From: Bubalus kerabau
Taxonomy: Eukaryota; Chordata; Mammalia; Artiodactyla; Bovidae
Assembly: GCF_029407905.1 (NCBI RefSeq)
Contig: NC_073643.1
Location: 30,594,001-30,658,000 of the forward strand
Reading direction: 5' to 3'
DNA: 64,000 bases
Shown piece after piece: positions 34,446-46,034 of the stretch. The notes under the pieces are model-generated. The model was not told where the DNA came from. It made no database searches and saw only the letters and a program-made list of their open reading frames with translations. The first letter of the stretch is position 1. Every line of letters starts with the position of its first letter. Both the position numbers and the translations under genes were made by a program.

Positions 34446-36160
34446 TTTAAAGGAAGACTAATCACATGGGTTAGAGAAATGGAGAGGCTTCATGAAGGAC
34501 ACACATTACCTGTTTTGAAGACGATCAAGATTTACTGCCCATTAGCTCTGTGACCTGAAGCATCTTACCAAACTTCCTTGGGCCTTGATTTGATCATTTC
34601 TAGAGTAGTGCTGATAATTTCAAATGAGATATAAAGCTCCTGGCACATCATTAGGGCAACAGTTGAAGCTCAATCCCTTTTACTTTTTCTTTCACAGAGG
34701 AGACTAGATCATACTGGTTTCCAGAGAGTCCACAGCTCCCTAAGAAGTTGTTTTTTAGTCATTTGGTTGATGCTATATCTCCTGCACCAGAACTTGAATG
34801 CATGTTTTTTAAATTGAGTTGTCTTTCTGTGAGTCTGGGATTCTGTCACATGTGACTAGCAGTGGCTTCCCAAGGGCTGGTTGGGACCAGGAGACAGTGG
34901 AGAGTCAGGAGCAAAGCTTTGCAAAGAGGAGGAAAAGGTCCACTTTCATTTCACTCAACAGCCCTCTAAGAGCCACGCCTAGTGGACAGAAATGTTGAAC
35001 TCAGCCCTGGCTGCCCAGCCTGGGAAAGCAGCTTGGGAGGTGCTGGAGATACTGGATGCATGTCCTAAAGCAGTCAGTGGATGCAGCTCCATCCCCGCCT
35101 CTCTCTTCCTTCTCCCAGGCTTGTCCTGGCCTTAGCCTGGGAGCCCCCACCCATCTGCACAGCAGCCAGGCTCAGAAAGAATCCTTCTTTGATGCCAAGT
35201 ATCAACCCGGCTCTCTGAGGGTGTGAATTATTCATCGACAAAACCCAGCACCCATCTGTCTCCAGTCAGCACTGCTCACACCTTTCTGTGCCCAACGCTG
35301 CCCAGGGCACCCCCAGCCCTGGCCTGCCTCTGGTTTCCTCAGAGTGAAGATGAGCCTCCCTGAGCCTTTTGTCTTAATTGGAGAGACGATGGGGTGAACA
35401 AGAGGCTCTAAAGTGTGTATTTGAAATCAATTTTCTCCTTGAAGCGGCATGAAAACAAAAGGTTGAGGGATGCCCGCTGTGAGGGGATTGCCCTGGCACC
35501 ACCTCAACTCCGGCTCTGCTAATGACCTGTGGCTAACTGCCTCTTCACACATTTGCTCTGAAGAGGTTGGCAGAACGGTGTATGTGGTAGGATGGGGAGG
35601 ACGTGGCTTTCTAGTCTCAGCAGTTTCACAAGGCGCAGCCTCCAAGAACCAGGGATAGAAGATGGGGGCCCTGATCACTTGCACATTTGTGGCAGCTCTC
35701 CTGGGAGGGCCGGTGAACCCCACAGGCTCCTGGGGGAAAGGCAGTAAGATTTCAGAGATTTGAGATAGAGGTTCAGTTGTCTGTGAACCCAACCAACTTC
35801 CAGAAACCTCAGAAGGTAAGAGGTATGGCAGCAAATTTGTAGGATAAGAGGCCAAGGAAGGCATATATATATGTACACATATGGGTTGCCGGTCATGAAT
35901 TTTATTAATTCTAAAGGGCAAAATGGCCCTTTCCCTATGTTGAAATAATAAGGCAGGATTTATTTGCATCTTTTGTAACCAGTGACTGAAGGTCTCCAGG
36001 GGGAAAAAATACAGGCTTCCTCAGGAGGGTATACTCTAGTAAAGCGTTCCCCAAGAACAAATAGCAGTTGTGACTTTTGCCTCATAGCAGAGCATTTAAA
36101 GATGTTTCTCTTCTTACACTTACTCTTACTTTTAGAACCTCACCCTATATTATATGTTGC
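34446..36160. other. Repeat-poor DNA, possible conserved elements
   Basis: No repeats recognised for 1.7 kb. 35350-35560 has the even, motif-rich texture of conserved non-coding DNA (for example 'gaaatcaattttctccttga', 'tctgctaatgacctgtggc'). The 180-codon frame at 35427-35969 (-) has no domain and is probably chance. Confidence 0.35.
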
Positions 36161-36164
36161 ATCA

Positions 36165-36310
36165 AGTATTTATACTAAAACCATATCATATGTATTTATA
36201 TATTACATATAATACACATTATATAACACATATATATACCACACATATAATGTACCCATATCATATGTATATATATATATTTTTTTTATGTATTATATAT
36301 ATTTTAAAGA
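36165..36310. repeat. AT-rich low-complexity tract
   Basis: Imperfect TA/TATG/CATA repeats with two near copies of 'accatatcatatgtat' (about 36180 and 36257). Confidence 0.85.
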
Positions 36311-36506
36311 AATTTTAGAGGTTTGCTTTTGAACTTATGAGGCTATGAATAGTAACTTATTTAATTTGCTATTGGCTCTACTTTCTAAGCAATCATCATG
36401 CATACTCAAGAGTTCTTGCAAAGCAGGTACCACACAAAATGTCTTCTTATGTAATAAAATCTTTATGAAAACTAAACTTGACAATGAACAAAATAGATCT
36501 AATGTT

Positions 36507-36971
36507 TGCAAGGTCCATATAGGCAAAGCTATGGTATTTCCATAGTCATGAATGAATGTGAGAATTGTACCATAAACAAGGTTGAGTGCTGAAGAGTTGA
36601 TGCTTTCAAACTGCGGTGCTGGAGAAGACTCTTGAGAGTCCCTTGTACAGCAAGGAGATCAACCCAGTCAATCCTAAAGGAAATCAACCCTGAATGTTCA
36701 CTGGAAGGACTGATGCTGAAGCTCTAATACTTTGGCCACCTGATGCGAAGAGCTGACTCACTGGAAAAGACCCTGATACTGGGAAAGATTGAGGGCAGGA
36801 AGAGAAGCGGGTGACAGAGGATGAGATGGTTGGATGGCATCTCCGATTCAGCGGACAAGAATTTAAGCAAATTCTGGGAGATAGTAAAGGATAGGAAAGC
36901 CTGGTGTGCTGCAGTCCATGGGGTCACAAAGAGTTGGACATGACTGAAAGACTGAACTGAACTGAACTGAA
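36507..36971 (+). mobile_element. BovB LINE, 3' ~465 bases
   Basis: Starts after the RT domain ('aaggtccatatagg'), keeps 'gcggtgctggagaagactct' and the terminus 'gactgaactgaactgaactg'. More diverged than the copies at 9483 and 58334. No target duplication seen. Confidence 0.9.
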
Positions 36972-39629
36972 TGTAAATGTTGAATTAAACCTTTATTCAT
37001 TCTGATTTTGCATGTCTTTCTTTAAATATTTTAAGCCAATGCCTTTTATTTTTTCGTGATCCCTGACATGTTTGTGAGACCTGGAAGGTGACGTGTGTGT
37101 GTATGCATGTGTGTTGTGTGTGCATATGTGTATGTATGTTCCTAAGGGATAAAACAAGATTGCCTGGCCAGGGGTTGGTCTATGGGGAACCTAGAAGAGG
37201 TGCTGCCAGGATGTCCAGGCTTCCAGAGTCTTATTTCTGCAGCTCTTACTGGCTCTTTCCCTTGATTGAAACAATAAGCTTGGCAGGGTTTGTGCTTAGG
37301 TAAGGAGGCCCAGGACTCATGGTCACTCAGCACCTCCAGGTGAGGAAAACCTCAGATGGTGCCAAACCTAGGAGGACTTTCTAAGAAATCCAGTGACACA
37401 TAAAAGTCAAGAAATCAGTGGGAAGGCCGATGCTCTGCCCTGGCACTGGGTCTCTTGGTGGGCATGTGTTCATGTGTCACTTCACCCAGCAGAGGAGTAG
37501 TGGGAAAGTTGTTTTCATGCTGCCTGAGGCAGAGGGAAGAACAGATGGGGACAGGAGCTTTGTCACCATCACCTGATTGGTGGCCTGCTTTCATTAACAT
37601 TTTGTAGCCTGGCACTAACAGTGGCGAACATTCAACACTAACGCGAGGTTGACCCAGTTCTGAGTATCAGCAGATCTTGGAGACATATACACATGGGTCC
37701 CAGTCCAATTCCAGCCACTTGGTGAGCCCCGCTGGCTATTTGGAGGGAGGGGTGCAGGAGGAGTGAGGAGGGACCAGCACTGAAAGGGCACCTCTGGCCG
37801 CCAGGCGGTGCACCCACGATTTGCTTCCTAACTTTATGCCTCAAGCAATTGTGTGTCCTTTCTCAGCTGAGGCAGTGGAAGCTATAGAGTGCAAAAATGA
37901 TGAACCCAAAGTGACACAGTTAGGACTTGACGGTGGTGGGATTTGAATTCAGAGAAGTTACACTCAAACCCTGCACTGTTTCTTTCATACTCTGCTCATG
38001 CCCTAAATTCAAAGAGATGTTCAGGCTCTCAAGAGTATGTTGGTGGAATTTTTGATATGCCTCAAAAATAGAAGAGTTGTCCCTTCCAGTAAATTGTTCC
38101 TTCCCTGAAGCCAAGAAGAGAGAAGAAGTACCTGCTGCAGTGCCTCTGTGTTGGGCAAAGATACCCAGCAGAGGAATAGGTGGGGGCTGAAATCCAACCT
38201 CCATGTCACCTGCCAGTCATACCGTGGTGTTGGGCTTCATCAGACTGGAGAGTGCTGTTTGTAAGTCCTGTGCCCCTGAGACCACATCCTCTCAGACAGG
38301 TGCTTCTTAATAAATTGAACAAAGACACTGCCTTAGTTTGGGTTTTCCAGGAAGCAGACCCAGAGACCAATATTGCAGGAAAGGTCTTTGGTCTTAAAGA
38401 TGATCCCAAGAAGCACTAGTAGGAAGTAGGGGTGTAAGACAGGGAAGGGGGGGGGACCAGAATTGTCCAGGTATGTATCAAGGTGGGTATTGTTGTGGAC
38501 AACCAGAGCCCAGGCTTGCTGGGGAGCTTTGGGCAACAGCAGAGAACATTGCCCTGAAGTCATTCCAGTGCCTCGCTGGCCATCATTAAGGGCTGCTTTC
38601 GAGGGCTGTTCCACTTGCCCTGCCCACAGACTATGCTCTCAGGAAGGCAGACAGTCCTCCTGAGAGGTCACAGTTGTTCCTGCTGAGCTGCCCTGGGCAG
38701 GGTGTGGTCAGCGTCCACCTAGGCACCCTCTACGTGAACCTCTCATTGTGTCCAGAACTTCTCTTCTGCCAGATCCAAGCAATCCAAACTATTGCCCCCC
38801 TAACTTCATTCATCAACTGCAGTGTAAATATAGGCACTTACCTGTGATGTCCTCACACAGTCTAAATAAGAATTGTTTTTGGAAAAAAGGCCCATGACTG
38901 CTAAAACATCATCACGACATAAAGGCTCCCAAATTTATAATCAAGTCTGGGCTCTGTTCCTGGCTCTGATGTGCCCTTTCTTCATTTTCTGCCTCTTTCC
39001 CTTCCTCCCCTCCACACTCGGAAGCCAATAAGGAAATCCAGGTTTCCTGGCTTCCTGCCTTCCTGTTTTTATCCCGCAGACCTCCGGAGGAGTTGGCAGG
39101 ATCGGGAGTGACTGCACAAAGCTCAGGAGTGGGGCTTGCGGGGCAAGGGGGGCGGTCATCTTGAAGTTGTGTGTATCGTTTTCCCTGACATTGTTTATTT
39201 AATGGGGGTGGTGGCCAGTGGAAACTTGGAGGAGGTTCAACTAACCCTTGGCATCACCCCCAACAAAGCTGAATCCTTGCCTCTGCTGAGTCCCCAAACC
39301 TCAGAACATGCTGAGCCTCTCAACACTCTCCCTGAACCACCTGAGGCTGTGATTTTGCTTGTTTTCAGGCTAAATCTCCAACTGCAGAAGAGCTAAAGCA
39401 GGAGTTTGGCAGAAGTGTAAATAGTTTTCAAATCAGAAGCTCCCAAATGCAAAATTGTGCCCACTTTAGCTTCTGTTTTCTCCAGCATGGTTGCTGTCAT
39501 CCCCTGGAGGGTTTGGATCCTATTTTCTGATTCCCCTTGACAATTTTTTTGCCCAGCACAGACACAGCTCCTAAGGAGGGGACGACCCAACCCTGTTGCT
39601 TCATTTGGCACTGCCGATCTAATGAGGTG
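36972..39629. other. Unassigned repeat-poor DNA
   Basis: Holds an impure TG tract (37090-37140) and a weak MIR-like minus-strand piece near 37905-37960. 38330-38460 may be an old repeat ('agtttgggttttccaggaag') that I cannot name. Frames here overlap on both strands and have no domains. Confidence 0.4.
37090..37140. repeat. Impure TG microsatellite
   Basis: GTGT units broken by GCAT and TATG. Confidence 0.85.
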
Positions 39630-39770
39630 TAAATCCCACAGATGCTCCTCATGGCGGCCGGCATAGTAATTTATATCAATTGGTGTGATTAGAGGAAGCC
39701 CTCAATCATCCCGCAGTGTCTCATTGCAATCCGTCATAGTCCTAATCAGATGCACTTCACCCTGGCTTTG
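39630..39770. promoter_or_regulatory. Candidate conserved non-coding element
   Basis: Holds a YY1-like CATGGCGGCC (39651-39660) followed by homeodomain-type cores in 'agtaatttatatcaattggt' and 'gtgattagag', plus AATCAT and TAATCAG. Not a known repeat. It has CpG pairs in an otherwise CpG-poor setting. Constraint is inferred from texture, not alignment. Confidence 0.35.
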
Positions 39771-39919
39771 TGCTGGGTTGAATATATGCTTTCCTGGGCC
39801 CTGCTCAAGAGCCCAAATATTAGAGAAAGGGACTCGAGGAGATAGAATGTGACCCATGATCACTTCCCAGGAATGAGGATGCTTCCTCCCCTTCACCCAG
39901 GAGGGCACTGGCCAAGAGC

Positions 39920-40135
39920 TCACAAATGTGAGCTCAAACCCAAACTCCTTGGTTGTGAGTCCTGGCCCTGCCCCTGATAGGCTGGTTTCCTTAGACAAGT
40001 GACTCCATCTCTGGTGTCTCAGTCATTCATCTGTAAGATGGGGTGATAATAATGCTACAGTCCTCCTATCATTGTTGGAAGGATTAAATGAATTAATATT
40101 TGCTTGGAAACATACCTGGCACAAGTAAGTAAATT
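39920..40135 (+). mobile_element. MIR SINE
   Basis: 'acaagtgactccatctctgg', 'attcatctgtaagatggggt', 'aaggattaaatgaattaata' and 'acctggcacaagtaagt' follow the forward MIR order well. Confidence 0.8.
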
Positions 40136-40182
40136 CTCTTATATTTTTCTGTCCATTCCAAAAGGGCTCTGAGAAGTCTTCC

Positions 40183-40235
40183 AATGAAGATACACAAAGA
40201 CCAGTAAAATGAAGATACACAAAGACAAGTAAACT
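40183..40235. repeat. Two-copy tandem repeat, 25-base unit
   Basis: 'atgaagatacacaaagacca' and 'atgaagatacacaaagacaa' occur back to back, differing by one base over the unit. Confidence 0.85.
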
Positions 40236-40339
40236 GAAGACTGAGGAATTCAAGAACCACATAAGGAAAGGGGTAAGAAGAGAGGATTGTCATATCTTGT
40301 ATTAAGGAAGGCTCTTTGGGCTGCAAGGAACATTATATG

Positions 40340-40880
40340 CCCAACGACTGTGTGCTGAGCTCTTACCAGGGACCAGGCAGTGCGCTCATCACTGGGTTTA
40401 CAGCAGTGGCCTCATGGAGCTCACATTTGAGAATTACTTGTATGAAGTCCAAGAAAACAAGCAAACAAATAAGATTATCTCAGAGTGACAAAGATGTGAA
40501 GCAAATAAACAGGATAGAGAGAAAGGGCCAGGTCGGGTGGAGGGCAAATATATGTTGGGTGATCAGGAAAGGCCTCTCTGAGAAGGTGACAGGACAAGAA
40601 AGAACCAGCCACATGACACTCTGAGACAAAAACTCTCCATACAGAGGGAGCAGCATGTACAAAGGCCCTGAGGTATGTGGGAGCTTATAGAGTTTGAAGA
40701 ATAGTAAAAAGAAGACGATTGTGGCTGGAACAAAATGAGGGAAGGAGAGCAGTTTGTATTGGTTGGATGAAGCCAGATCCTGCGAGGTCTTGTGTGGTAT
40801 AATAAAGTGTTCAACTATTATTTTAAGAATTTTGGGCCCTTGCAGCAGAGAAATGGCATAATCTCCTTTACCGTTTTAAA
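40340..40880 (+). repeat. Old interspersed repeat, family unresolved (copy 2)
   Basis: 'tgtgctgagctcttaccagg', 'caggaaaggcctctctgaga', 'gtacaaaggccctgaggtat' and 'ggcataatctcctttacc' follow the same order as the copies at 13870 and 42422. This is the most complete of the three. Confidence 0.5.
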
Positions 40881-42195
40881 ACATTTAGAAACCCAACTCA
40901 AGCTTTAACAAAAGGAGGGATTTCTTAAAAGACTGTGGGAGTGTGTCAGAGAAACTACAGGCAAAAATAAAGCTGGGTTTGAGTAGAGCTGGGGGTTCTT
41001 CACCCCCATGTTGGGTCTTCTCCGTACTCTTTCTACCACAGTCCACATGGAGCCAACAGCTCCTCTATTATATAAACTTGACTTCCACAATCCAGCATCT
41101 CAAGGGTAATGTAGCTCTCAGATGACTTGAGCCAGGAGTCCATTCCTGGATCCATCATCTTTGGCCAGAGTGGGTCAGAAACACATTTGACATCCTGGTT
41201 GCTTCTGAGTAAGGGTAGGGGAGGTCTGGGCGGGAGGAATAATTCTCCAAAAGGAAAGTGAGGATGTAGGGCAGAGTGAGCAAAGTGTCCAAGTTGCCAG
41301 AAAAAAGAAACCAAAGAATGTAGCAGGAAGCAAGCTCAGAATTTAACACCGAGTTTCCTGGTAATCAAAGCTCAAAAAGAAACGTGAGTGGGTTTCAGAG
41401 TTTCTCATCTGCTAATAAAACAAGGCAAAGCAGATTATTAGGAAAGAAAAGCTTTCCTCTACTAAAGTTAAGCAGACATTCTTGGGAGGTTTTCCTCCCA
41501 AGAGGAAGGGGGAACTGAGAGATATAGTGGAGGATTCATCGGCAACTATTTAAATTTCTCAGATGATTTAGTTTTTCTGAATGTGTGGAGGTTCCCTCCG
41601 GGTGATTTCTGACAGTAGAGGGGACATCACAGAGTCCCAGAGTGAGGTGGGCAGGATATATTGATGGGAAGCCAGCGTGATGTGTTTCTTTCTGATGACC
41701 TCATTGGTTCTTGGAGACTTCTGCACAAGGCTTGAAAACTCAAATGCTCTCATACCAGGGAGACACGTGTGACATGGGCTGGGTGCCCACACCAAGGTTG
41801 GCGGCAGTTGATGATTCAGCTCAGTCAGCAAAGAGACTGCAGGAAATTGCTGCTCCTCAGCTCCTGCCAAGTGTGGCCTCTTGGGCCTAATGATTTTCCA
41901 AGAGGAACCGGACATTCTGGATCCTAAACCTTGAATGTTGACAACTAATTGAAATCTGTTTGAAAACTTTCCATGAGCCAAGCAAAATGGGGATGAGGGG
42001 TGAAGGCAGTTACAGCCAGGGAGGGTTGGGGGGAGCTGCAGGCTCTGTGTCTGTCTTCCTCATGTGAGCTTCCTGAAATATGGAAGGATTAGCCTGGCTT
42101 TTGGACAGAACTGGGCACAAGACCCCTGGGTATGGAGACTCGTGATCCTTTGGAGAGAGACCACCCTCCTGCACTTGCCTTGTTCCAGGCTCTGA
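40881..42195. other. Unassigned non-coding DNA
   Basis: Nothing recognised. The 137-codon frame at 41568-41981 (-) has no domain. Confidence 0.4.
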
Positions 42196-42421
42196 GCGAT
42201 GAATGAAGTGAAGCGAATGAAGTTGCTCAGTCGTGTCTGACTCTTTGTGACCCCATGGACTGTAGCCTACCAGGCTTCTCAGTCCATGGGATTTTCCAGG
42301 CAAGAGTACTGGGGTGGGTTGTCATTTCCTTCTCCAGGGGATCTTCCCAACCCAGGAATCAAACCTGGGTCTCCTGCATTGTAGACGGATGCTTTTACCC
42401 TCTGAGCCACCAGGGAAGCCC
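42196..42421 (-). mobile_element. Bov-tA SINE
   Basis: Reversed tail 'cagtcgtgtctgactctttg', body 'ggattttccaggcaagagta' and head 'ctctgagccaccagggaagc'. It lies at the left edge of an unresolved old repeat. Confidence 0.95.
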
Positions 42422-42850
42422 CAGCTCTGTGCTAGGCCCCAGGTTATCCACTGATGAGTGAAACAGACCCACTATTGCTCTCAAGAGGGTTGTATTCCAG
42501 TCAAGGAGCCAGACTTTCAACAACAAACCATACAACAAGGTAGCTAACCAGACTTGTAGAGGTGCCAGATGGAGGCCAACAGAAGGCTGCCTTAGGTGTT
42601 CATAGTGGGTGTGACCTAGTCCAGAGGGTTAGGAAAGTTCCCCTGAGGCCATGACCTCAGCTGGGAATGTGAGCATAGGAGAAGGGAAGCGAGAGGGTTG
42701 TCTTCCAGACAAAGGAAGCTGCCACAGGGCCCAGAGAGGGGAAGGAGGAGCCGATCTTAGGAGGGCAGCAGTATTGGATGGGGCTGGAGCTGGGGAAGTA
42801 GCTGATGTTGTCGGCCATGTTGAAAACTTAGAACTCTTACAAAGAACGAT
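42422..42850 (+). repeat. Old interspersed repeat, family unresolved (copy 3)
   Basis: 'gctctgtgctaggccccagg', 'gatgagtgaaacagacccac', 'ggaaagttcccctgaggcc' and 'gaaggaggagccgatcttag' match the order of copies 1 and 2. Confidence 0.45.
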
Positions 42851-43146
42851 CCAAAACTTAGAGAGCTAAAAGGAAGACCATAGATTCTTTTGATGTCAGA
42901 CTATAGCATCATTACCAAACCCACCCAAACAATGACTGAATTCTCTGAGATTGTACCTTTGTTTGAGTTTGCTCTTTACTGTTTGGGCCTGATCTTTATG
43001 AAGTTATATGTACTTTTGTAGAGCTGTCCTTCTGCAGAGTAGCAAGTGCTTTCTGTCTGGTAGAGAAGATGGCCCCTAAGGTTATCGCTTTATAGTCCTG
43101 AAGGACTTTAGTCAGTTTTGTTTCTAACTTAAAAAAATGAACAAGT

Positions 43147-43276
43147 AGGGAATTCCCTGGCAGTTCAGTGGTTAGAACTCCGTGCTTTCACTGTTGTGAG
43201 CCTAGGTTTGATCCCTGCTTGGGGAACTAAGATCCCACAAGTCATGCAGTGTGGCCAAAAAAAAAAAAAAAAAGTA
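43147..43276 (+). mobile_element. CHR-type SINE
   Basis: 'gggaattccctggcagttca', 'ctaggtttgatccctgcttg', 'gatcccacaagtcatgcagt' and an A17 tail at 43258-43274. A short, well kept copy. Confidence 0.85.
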
Positions 43277-43429
43277 AGACAGTAAATAACAGTTAACTTC
43301 CTTACATCTTTTCTGAGGGGCAGTTTAAACCCCTGTCATCAAATGCTTTTAGCTCTATCATACCACTGATTCTCTCATTATTGAGTTAAATAAACATCCA
43401 ACATGTTTTTATTCTATAGCAATAAGAGT

Positions 43430-44325
43430 TGGGTTTTCAGAAATCACTATCTCAAAGACATGTCTGCATCCCCATGGTCACTGAAGCATTATTCACAGCA
43501 GTCAAGACATGGAAACAACCCAGTATCTAATGACAAATGAAAGGTTAAAGAAAACATTGTGTACATATAGACTACATAAATAGAATAGTATTCAATCATA
43601 AGGGGCTTTGCTGGTGGCTCAGTGGTAAAAAATCCACCTGCCAATGCAGGAGACGCAAATTTGATCCCTGGGTTGGGAAGATCCCCTGGAGAAGGAAATG
43701 GCAACCCACTCCAGTTATTCTTGCCTGGGAAATCCCATGGACAGAGGAGCCTGGTGGGCTATAGTCTATGGGCAATATGTCAAATATGACTTAATGACTA
43801 AACAATAATTCAATCATAAAGGAGGAGGAAATACTGCCTTTTGTGAGAGTATGGATGAACCTTGAGGGTGTTATGCTAAGTAAAATAAGTCAGATAGAGA
43901 AAAGACAAACACCATATGATCCCATTTGTTTGTGGAACCAAAAAAACCAAAGTAGAAAAGATACAGGAAAGAGTTTGGTGGTTGCTAGAGATGGTCTGTG
44001 GGGAGTGGGCAAAATGAGTGTAGGGATCAAAAGGCATAAACTTCCAGTTATAAAATAAATAAGTTTTAGAGAGGTAACATACAGCATGGTGACTATAGTT
44101 GACAATACTGTTGTTATTTGAAAGTCACTGATAGTAGATCTTAAACATCTCATCACAAGAAAAAAAAATTGTAGCTATGTGAAGTGACATATGTTAACTA
44201 GACTTACTGTGGTGATCATTTCATAATATATACACATATCAAATTATTATGTTATACACCTTAAATTCATGTAATGTTATATGTCAATTATGTCTCAATG
44301 TAACTGGGGGAAAAAAGAGATGGGT
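43430..44325 (+). mobile_element. L1 LINE: ORF2 end and 3' UTR, interrupted by Bov-tA
   Basis: 'ttattcacagcagtcaagac', 'gtattcaatcata', then beyond the SINE 'agagtatggatgaaccttga', 'accatatgatcccatttgtt' and a 3' UTR ending near 'atgtctcaatgtaactgggg'. The coding part is decayed. Bov-tA inserted later, at 43602. Confidence 0.85.
43602..43807 (+). mobile_element. Bov-tA SINE nested in L1, with target duplication
   Basis: 'ggggctttgctggtggctca' to 'atgacttaatgactaaacaa'. An exact direct repeat attcaatcataa sits at 43590-43601 and 43808-43819. Removing the SINE and one copy makes the L1 continuous. Confidence 0.95.
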
Positions 44326-44849
44326 TTTATCTTCTTAATATGATTTTTTGACAGAACTTTCTCCTAAGCATGATGAGAAACTGTGGAAGGTTTTAAGCTG
44401 ACAACTGCCATGATCAAATTTGCCAGCGGACCATTGTTAATGTTCTGAGCATAAGAAAACCAGGTTTCTACTTTGCTCGTCAAATGTGGGGCCTTCCATC
44501 TTGGGACAAACAGCCAGTTTGGTTGAGAACCAATCTGCTGTTGTTATTATCAAGTGTGGTTTATTATAGGGTCTTTGTATAAACATAGACTCTAATCATG
44601 GTAGTGTCCGTTTTGTTAAGATTGAAAGCAGTGGCTAATAATTTATTGTAATGGGATCTAAACTAATGAGCTCCACTTACAATGAAAATGTTTGAGAAAG
44701 CTCTATTTTCTCCTGAGTCTCCCCAGGAGGCCTAGCTCTGGCAGAAGTGGCACCATGCAGCCACCAGGCAGATTGCTCATCGACTATGTCAAGTGTCAGA
44801 AGATTGGGCCATCTTTTTAAACTGCTTTAAAAAAAAAAAAGAGGGAGAG
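44326..44849. other. Unassigned non-coding DNA
   Basis: Nothing recognised; an A11-12 run lies at about 44829-44840. Confidence 0.4.
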
Positions 44850-44945
44850 GGGAAAATACCAGCGTCCATTTCCATAAATTATTGAATATGAATTTAACAT
44901 CATCTCATTGGAGAAGTGCTGAAATTGCACGTGCTAATTGGTGAG
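44850..44945. promoter_or_regulatory. Candidate conserved non-coding element
   Basis: A palindromic E-box CACGTG is next to TAATTG ('gcacgtgctaattgg', near 44928-44942), with AAATTATTGAAT and 'catctcattggag' just before. Not a known repeat. Purely motif-based. Confidence 0.25.
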
Positions 44946-45084
44946 ACACAGAAGCAATGGTGGGACTGCAGAGAGCAGAACAGTTGTTGTTCTGGAGCCC
45001 ATGGTGGGCAAAGTGAGGGGCCCTGCAGGTAGGGGCAGCCACGCTGATCCAAATGGGTCTCAGCCAAGAAGGGCACCTGGAATT

Positions 45085-45240
45085 ATGCTAGAACGTTACT
45101 CTGTTAGCTCCTTTAACCCTCAAAGCACTCTTGGGGACCCTTGTCACCTTTCCTCAGGTAGGAAACTAAGTCGCTGAGAGGTTGAATGACCTCCCAGAGG
45201 TCACATGGCTAATAGGTGGCTGAAGTGACTTTTCAGCATA
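45085..45240 (-). mobile_element. MIR SINE
   Basis: 'taggaaactaagtcgctgag', 'gttgaatgacctcccagagg' and 'tcacatggctaataggtggc' are reversed MIR landmarks. Confidence 0.75.
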
Positions 45241-45414
45241 GGTGTTTCAATTTTGGCATGCCAAGGTGCCTTCCTGTGAATCTCAAACATTCTCTCAGTG
45301 CTTATACTCCAGCAAATTCATTCCACCTGATATGCTAGAAAGAGCATGACCATCCCCAATCCCACTTGGTAGAATTAATACTCAGCTTTAGGCAACTGAT
45401 AGATTATCGAATTG

Positions 45415-45838
45415 GGAAACTATAATTCTTCCCTCACCCGCTTCCTGCCTGAGTTCTTTCCTTTTTCTCATCAGTATGCATTCTTCAAGTTTTTGCTCAA
45501 ACATCATCTATTCACTAAAACCCCTTGTGGCTATTTTACTTTAAATTGCAAACTGAGCCCTGAATGCTCTTATCTGTCACCTTATTCTGTTTTCTTTTCC
45601 TTTTTTTCCATAGTGCTTGTCATCTTCTCACATATCTATATAATAGTATATATAACATATATAATTTATTTGTATTGTCTTTGTTATTGATTATGTCTTC
45701 CCCAAATAGAATTTAAAATCTTGAGAAGACAAGAATCTTTGTTGTTTGCTGGTGTTTCATGTGCTATGAACAATGCCTGGAATATAGTAGATGCTTAAGA
45801 AATACTTGTTTCATGACTGGATGACTGAATGAATACCC
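45415..45838 (+). mobile_element. L2 LINE, 3' ~420 bases
   Basis: 'tcttcaagtttttgctcaaa', 'catcatctattcactaaaac', 'tagaatttaaaatcttgaga' and the terminal 'gactggatgactgaatgaat' follow the L2 3' order closely. The best preserved L2 of the window. An AT-rich patch (45640-45675) lies inside. Confidence 0.85.
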
Positions 45839-45894
45839 ATTATATGGCCTTTTGTAGTTTAATGAAAACCAACAAGGAAAGCACCCCAAGCCTG

Positions 45895-46030
45895 TTGTGC
45901 ACACGCATATTCTCAGTGTTTGCAGTATTCTCTCCTTTAATTCTCATAACATGGCAACTGCTATTATCACCATTTTACAGATGAGGAAACTAAGCCCCAG
46001 TAAAGTAGAATCGATTGCCAAAGGTTATAC
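45895..46030 (-). mobile_element. MIR SINE
   Basis: 'ttctcataacatggcaactg', 'ccattttacagatgaggaaa' and 'ctaagccccagtaaagtaga' in reversed MIR order. Confidence 0.75.
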
Positions 46031-46034
46031 TTTT

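Noticed and set aside
35427..35969. 180-codon minus-strand frame
   Set aside because: No recognisable domain, no codon-like periodicity visible, overlaps likely non-coding constrained DNA and has no splice context.
41568..41981. 137-codon minus-strand frame
   Set aside because: No domain and ordinary composition; expected by chance in 64 kb.
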